A stretch of DNA of 64,000 bases from Nematostella vectensis (lineage: Eukaryota; Cnidaria; Anthozoa; Actiniaria; Edwardsiidae), in the NCBI RefSeq assembly GCF_932526225.1, contig NC_064046.1, forward strand, positions 8,047,219 to 8,111,218, written 5' to 3'. Shown one piece after another: positions 61,901-64,000 of this stretch. The number at the start of each line of letters is the position of its first letter. Within the stretch, counting starts at the first letter, position 1. A program made the translations under genes and the position numbers. The notes under the pieces are model-generated. The model was given only the letters and a program-made list of their open reading frames with translations. It ran no database searches and was not told where the DNA came from.

Positions 61901-62653
61901 TCCAATAGATCTATACGGTCGGTTATTTCAAGGCACTTGAGTAATTCTCAGACACACCAGCTACAACTGTCTAATCTTCAGGAAAAGGAAGCAGAAGTAG
62001 CCCCTTCTACTCTTAGAGATCAAAGACCACTGGAGAAAGCAACTGTTCACAGAGAAACAGCCACAACTAGCCAGACTGTTCACAAGAAACAGTATGAATA
62101 CTTGCATAAGCAACTTGATGGTCCCACTGAAAGAACACAAGAAGTTTCACTAGAAAGGAAAGTGCACATAAATAGAATGGCCATGGAGCCACAGGTTCCT
62201 TTTGAAAATTTCCAAAGGAGTAGCATGCCCCGTGGAAGCATGCCTCACACCTTTAAATCTGTACCTCCTACTTACACACTAGAGCAAATCCTAACAAGGA
62301 GGTCAGACCAACACCAGCTGGCACCGCCAGTATTTGGCATGCATATACAACAAAGTGCCAAGGAAGAGAGACCCCCCCACTTTAGGTCACAGTTTATAGA
62401 CATGGATAGCTCACCACCATCTAGAGGTCATCACCCATTTCCAGGTCTGAGGAACAACTTCCTGGGTAACTTTTGCGCATCTGATGAACCAATTTCAAAA
62501 GAGGAAAGCATTAATTCTGATATGGAGGTCAGTGTGACAAATCCCACAACAAGCTCTTTAGAGCAGGTAGGAGGAGTGTTTAGACCAAGATTGTCACCAA
62601 TGCCTAGGAGAAATAACAGAATTTTCTCTCAAGGAGATGATTATATGTGTTGA
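52932..62653 (+). CDS. PSKH1: PSKH1-type serine/threonine kinase, 610 aa
   Basis: Two exons, 52932-53798 and 61688-62653, joined in phase 0 across a 7,889-bp GT-AG intron. The start was set at the ATG giving M-G-C-G-S-S, which fits N-myristoylation (Gly2) and palmitoylation (Cys3) as in human PSKH1; in-frame ATGs upstream would bury it. Kinase domain about 70-325: G-R-G-S-F-S loop, K99, H-R-D (Asp188), D-F-G (Asp209), A-P-E. The activation loop reads G-T-P-G-Y-M where the human protein has Glu at the fourth place. The S-L-K-N-L-H-K-S-I-S-Q-N-L-L-K stretch after the kinase is nearly identical to PSKH1. The tail of about 285 residues is much longer than in the 424-aa human protein. PSKH1 is a CaMK-group kinase at Golgi, centrosome and nucleus. 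Confidence 0.96.
53799..55470. other. Kinase intron, 5' part, nothing recognised
   Basis: AT-rich intron sequence. The frame stays open past the donor to 54155 by chance. No transposon end was identified before the LINE. Confidence 0.5.
55668..56471 (+). CDS. LINE ORF1 protein, coiled-coil RNA-binding type, 267 aa
   Basis: The start is the ATG in GCCATGG, a strong context, rather than an in-frame ATG 33 bp upstream. Heptad-patterned residues at about 10-75 suggest a coiled coil for trimer formation. It is followed by L-E-Q-Y-G-R-R, then I-R-G-I-P, the signature leading into the RRM-like fold of L1-style ORF1 proteins (about 80-180), and a basic C-terminal domain. Such proteins bind element RNA as chaperones. 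The tail is Ser/Thr/Ala-rich. The 85-bp gap to ORF2 implies reinitiation or a second internal start. Confidence 0.87.
   Translation: MALTREVLEELLDKKLAPLQASLDFLNEKYDIILKKVSDQEVKVKELSKENSRLLSEVGLLRSTLSNQGKWLNDLEQYGRRECLEIRGIPEVKGEDTSQIACQVANLIGVKLSRQDISTSHRIKPKNSTAKFPPSIIVKFTSRDKRDETYKARGRLRELSTHNVPGLDRFKSNSIYLSESLTQRNKALFKSALEDRKQMKYDFIWTANGNIYLRKNERSPSIHVTDESVLINLRSSSFVHEVEGATAMTDTNISSKSDSAASTNTAS
56557..59850 (+). CDS. LINE ORF2: PHD-like zinc finger, endonuclease and reverse transcriptase, 1097 aa
   Basis: Residues about 6-60 have C-x2-C...C-x2-C...H-x2-C...C-x2-C spacing, a PHD-type finger. An apurinic-like endonuclease spans about 148-365: L-H-C-N-I-R-S, S-E-T-W, a G-D-I-N-L-N step, and D-H-L-P at the end with its catalytic His. 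Reverse transcriptase spans about 590-870: R-V-I-P-I-Y-K-S-G, F-R-P-I-S-L-L, G-V-P-Q-G-S-V-L-G-P, and F-A-D-D at 822-825. A C-terminal domain ends with a W-N-N-I block. All catalytic residues expected for target-primed reverse transcription are present. Confidence 0.95.
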   Translation: MTRVICHICSKIIRKNCRAVECDSCLQWCHFKCSKLLLKQFNHLSLTNDLWLCQPCYSEVFPFHNLNNNDLLDLVFNSNTLCHCSPFIDRVRLENLPHLDIVSSLNFPNLSDFDLDINIPSQINSKYYSPHEFHSSYELSNLSDKSLSLLHCNIRSISKNFDKLQDMLSTLNHPFKLIALSETWHSDCREHIANCSLPGFTYISKPTKFSVGGVGLFIADSFNFILREDLSISNDQQESLWVEIQNNKGSKNILCGVIYRHPNSSLDPFLEHSYKTMDKISKEGKLCLFSGDINLNLLNSDSHQQTGEFLNTLFSYSFQPHILQPTRITDHSATLIDNIFFNSLEHKTCSGNIVYPLTDHLPNFLTIDSININVSKNDFYQRDYSRLDQEALINDFSQIDWSLQFYGMDNVNDIFSCFLAKSNEIINSHVPMKKLSRKEIKFKAKPWISKGIRTSINYKNRLYRKFIKSRNQYHFEKYKIYRNKLNHLIAISKRKYYEKYFNFNKSNIKNIWKGIKEIVVLKPKAHFTPSKIVSSNKVLTNVNEIANEFNYFFANVGRNISNNIPKVNTLFSEFLPTANSNSFLLAPTSTEEIRSIILGIKSGKACGSYSIPITVLKILSSIISRPLEILYNLSFSSGIVPDAFKIARVIPIYKSGSHFDTSNFRPISLLSIFNQLLERLMYNRVIKFLDKYDILYKNQFGFRANHSTEHALLLITDKIQRSIEGGQYSCGIFLDFSKAFDTVDHKILLAKLYSYGIRGIAYEWFVSYLSNRQQFVSIGNVSSAPLPITCGVPQGSVLGPLLFLLYINDFNNCSNLFDFHLFADDANLFCADSSLTSLETKVNTDLYNINRWLCANKLALNISKTNFVIFRPAQKRLASSISLSINNNTIKQKNNIKYLGVVIDSFLNWKEHINQLSKKISRGVGIIAKLRYYVSPTILTQLYYSLIYPFLTYGAIIWGNTYESTIKPLFILQKKAVRIITFSSYIEHTSPIFRKLNILKSPDLIYYLNTIFMYKFNLNLLPTPFDSFFTTVASRHKYNTRLASKSSYCLPLPRTNYGKFNIRFKGASIWNNIKEPTKTMRLPSFKAAIKTSILENY
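60104..61687. other. Kinase intron, 3' part, nothing recognised
   Basis: AT-rich intron with a short duplication of AATAATACAGCT near 61440-61470. The last bases, TTGTATTACATTGCAG, form the acceptor for exon 2. Confidence 0.5.
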
Positions 62654-62883
62654 AGAAGCAAGATCAGAGTTGTCCCTAAGTTTCTGCTGCTGCCAAAGAC
62701 AGGCTGAATTGTGGCTAATGAATACTTGATTATATAAAAGTTTGAATTTAAAACAAATCCAATTTCCTGGCCGAACACAAGCAAATTTCTTTGGGACATC
62801 CCTGCTAGCTTGACATTAGGTAGTTAAAAAATTTCAAAGATAACCGCAACCGATAGCTGCATTTATTTTAATGAATAATATTT

Positions 62884-62955
62884 AACAATTAGACTAGAGT
62901 TCGGCGCATATTATCTATTGACTCAGAGAAAATGAGAACGAGTAGTCTAATTGTT
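62884..62955. repeat. Short palindrome AACAATTAGACTA
   Basis: 13-bp inverted arms at 62884-62896 and 62943-62955 around a 46-bp centre, directly next to a MITE. Confidence 0.7.
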
Positions 62956-62959
62956 TTAG

Positions 62960-63133
62960 TATAAATCCACTCACATACTACCTTCAAATAAATAATGATT
63001 TTAAAAAATCTAAGTAATAAATAACCTCTTTTGTCACTACTTTTTCGCTACTTACTATCTATGGCTCAATAGATAGTGAGTACGGGAGCCAATCAAATTG
63101 CGAGATTCAGGATAGTATGTGAGTGGATTTATA
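62960..63133. mobile_element. 174-bp MITE with TATAAATCCACTCACATACTA ends
   Basis: 21-bp ends inverted as TAGTATGTGAGTGGATTTATA. A second inner pair, CTACTTACTATCTAT and ATAGATAGTGAGTA, lies at the centre. It lies in the probable 3' UTR of the kinase gene. Confidence 0.85.
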
Positions 63134-64000
63134 TGGTATGGTAAGAGTGGAGGGTAAGTCTCCCATGTTCTGTCGTAAAACATAACAGAATTGACACTAC
63201 ATTATACTTTGATACTCATTCTAATAATTTTTTTGTTAAAAAAGAAAGCATCTGCCTCTAATTCCAGGGGTTGTTTTTAAAGTAAGGCCTCAAATTTTTG
63301 GCATGGCACAAATGTTCTAAAAAATAATACTATAAATTGTTTTGAAAAAAAAATTGTATTATGAAATTCATAAATACACATTGAAATATAAATTAATAAA
63401 TGGATATAATGTTTTGAAGAGGAAAAAATGTCACATTATTTCAGCACTTCAGTGTTGAATAAATACCTCCTTTGTGATACAAAATGTGTAAAACAGGCCC
63501 TGTGTTTTAATTTAGATCACTAGCTTTTACAAAAATGATCTCAACGTTATAAAAACAAACTCCTCAAGGTATCAATCCAACTAGGCTTATTAAACTAATC
63601 ATTCAACTAATTGCAAAGTTTCTATCAATCTTTGTTAACTTCTTAATATCAGCTGAAGCACTATAAATTTTTCATTTGTAAAACTGATACAGGAGACTTT
63701 TACATAATGCAAAGGGGCTTATTTCTAGTCAGCAAGGATGTGTATGATTATACTAGAATTGCTAATATTGATGGTCGCCTAAGAATTAATTAAGCAAATT
63801 GATGAAATTGTAAGATATATATAAATAAATTTAGAAAATTGATGATGATATCAATATATTGTAAAGCTACACTTATTGCTGGCATGTTGATATTTACTCT
63901 GATGTAACTATATATATGCATCATAAATATATATTATATTGTAATATACTCACTACAACAAATACAGTTTATACACGTTTTATATACAAATATCATATTT

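Larger units (their letters stand above)
62654..64000 (+). other. 3' flank of the kinase gene
   Basis: Likely 3' UTR and beyond. AATAAA occurs at several places (for example near 62985 and 63008), so the cleavage site is not clear. AT content rises toward the window edge. No further exon was seen. Confidence 0.4.

Overview
The window is animal nuclear DNA. It has three multi-exon genes with GT-AG introns, all on the + strand, and much of the rest is transposable elements and satellites. PSKH1-, WDR89- and ARRDC-type genes are metazoan. The many short inverted-repeat transposons, the Polinton-type polymerase remnant, the compact genes and the roughly 40% GC look would suit a cnidarian such as a sea anemone or coral. 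That placement is inference, not proof.

Layout. 0-8.7 kb: gene-free DNA with a 22-bp tandem array (568-1197), a decayed Polinton/Maverick segment (about 4.3-7.6 kb) and a long hairpin. 8.75-17.14 kb: a nest of transposons. An old inverted-repeat element with arms of about 570 bp has been hit by a 0.95-kb terminal-inverted-repeat element, carries a LINE remnant and a fold-back element, and was later hit by a 4,607-bp Ty3/gypsy element with 138-bp LTRs and a 5-bp target duplication. 17.2-23.8 kb: a direct tandem duplication of about 4 kb. Each copy holds a broken 7TM-receptor-like sequence, a small conserved minus-strand ORF, a MITE and an 11-bp satellite that reached about 84 units in the first copy. 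24.0-24.57 kb: a 574-bp MITE flanked by TTAA.

Genes. 25,615-30,381: alpha-arrestin (ARRDC-type) gene, five exons, 427 aa. 30,965-41,786: WDR89-type WD40 gene, fourteen exons, 388 aa; its start lies less than 600 bp from the arrestin stop. 41.8-52.6 kb: intergenic, with MITEs, satellites, poly-G/C tracts and three weak exon candidates. 52,932-62,653: PSKH1-type protein kinase, two exons, 610 aa. Its single 7.9-kb intron contains a two-ORF LINE with uninterrupted reading frames (55.5-60.1 kb).

The three genes need not act together. The arrestin family works in receptor trafficking, PSKH1 is a membrane-anchored CaMK-group kinase, and WDR89 is poorly characterised. The most useful points for follow-up are the intact LINE, the layered insertions that allow relative dating, the duplication that preserves an empty insertion site, and the two-state 11-bp array.
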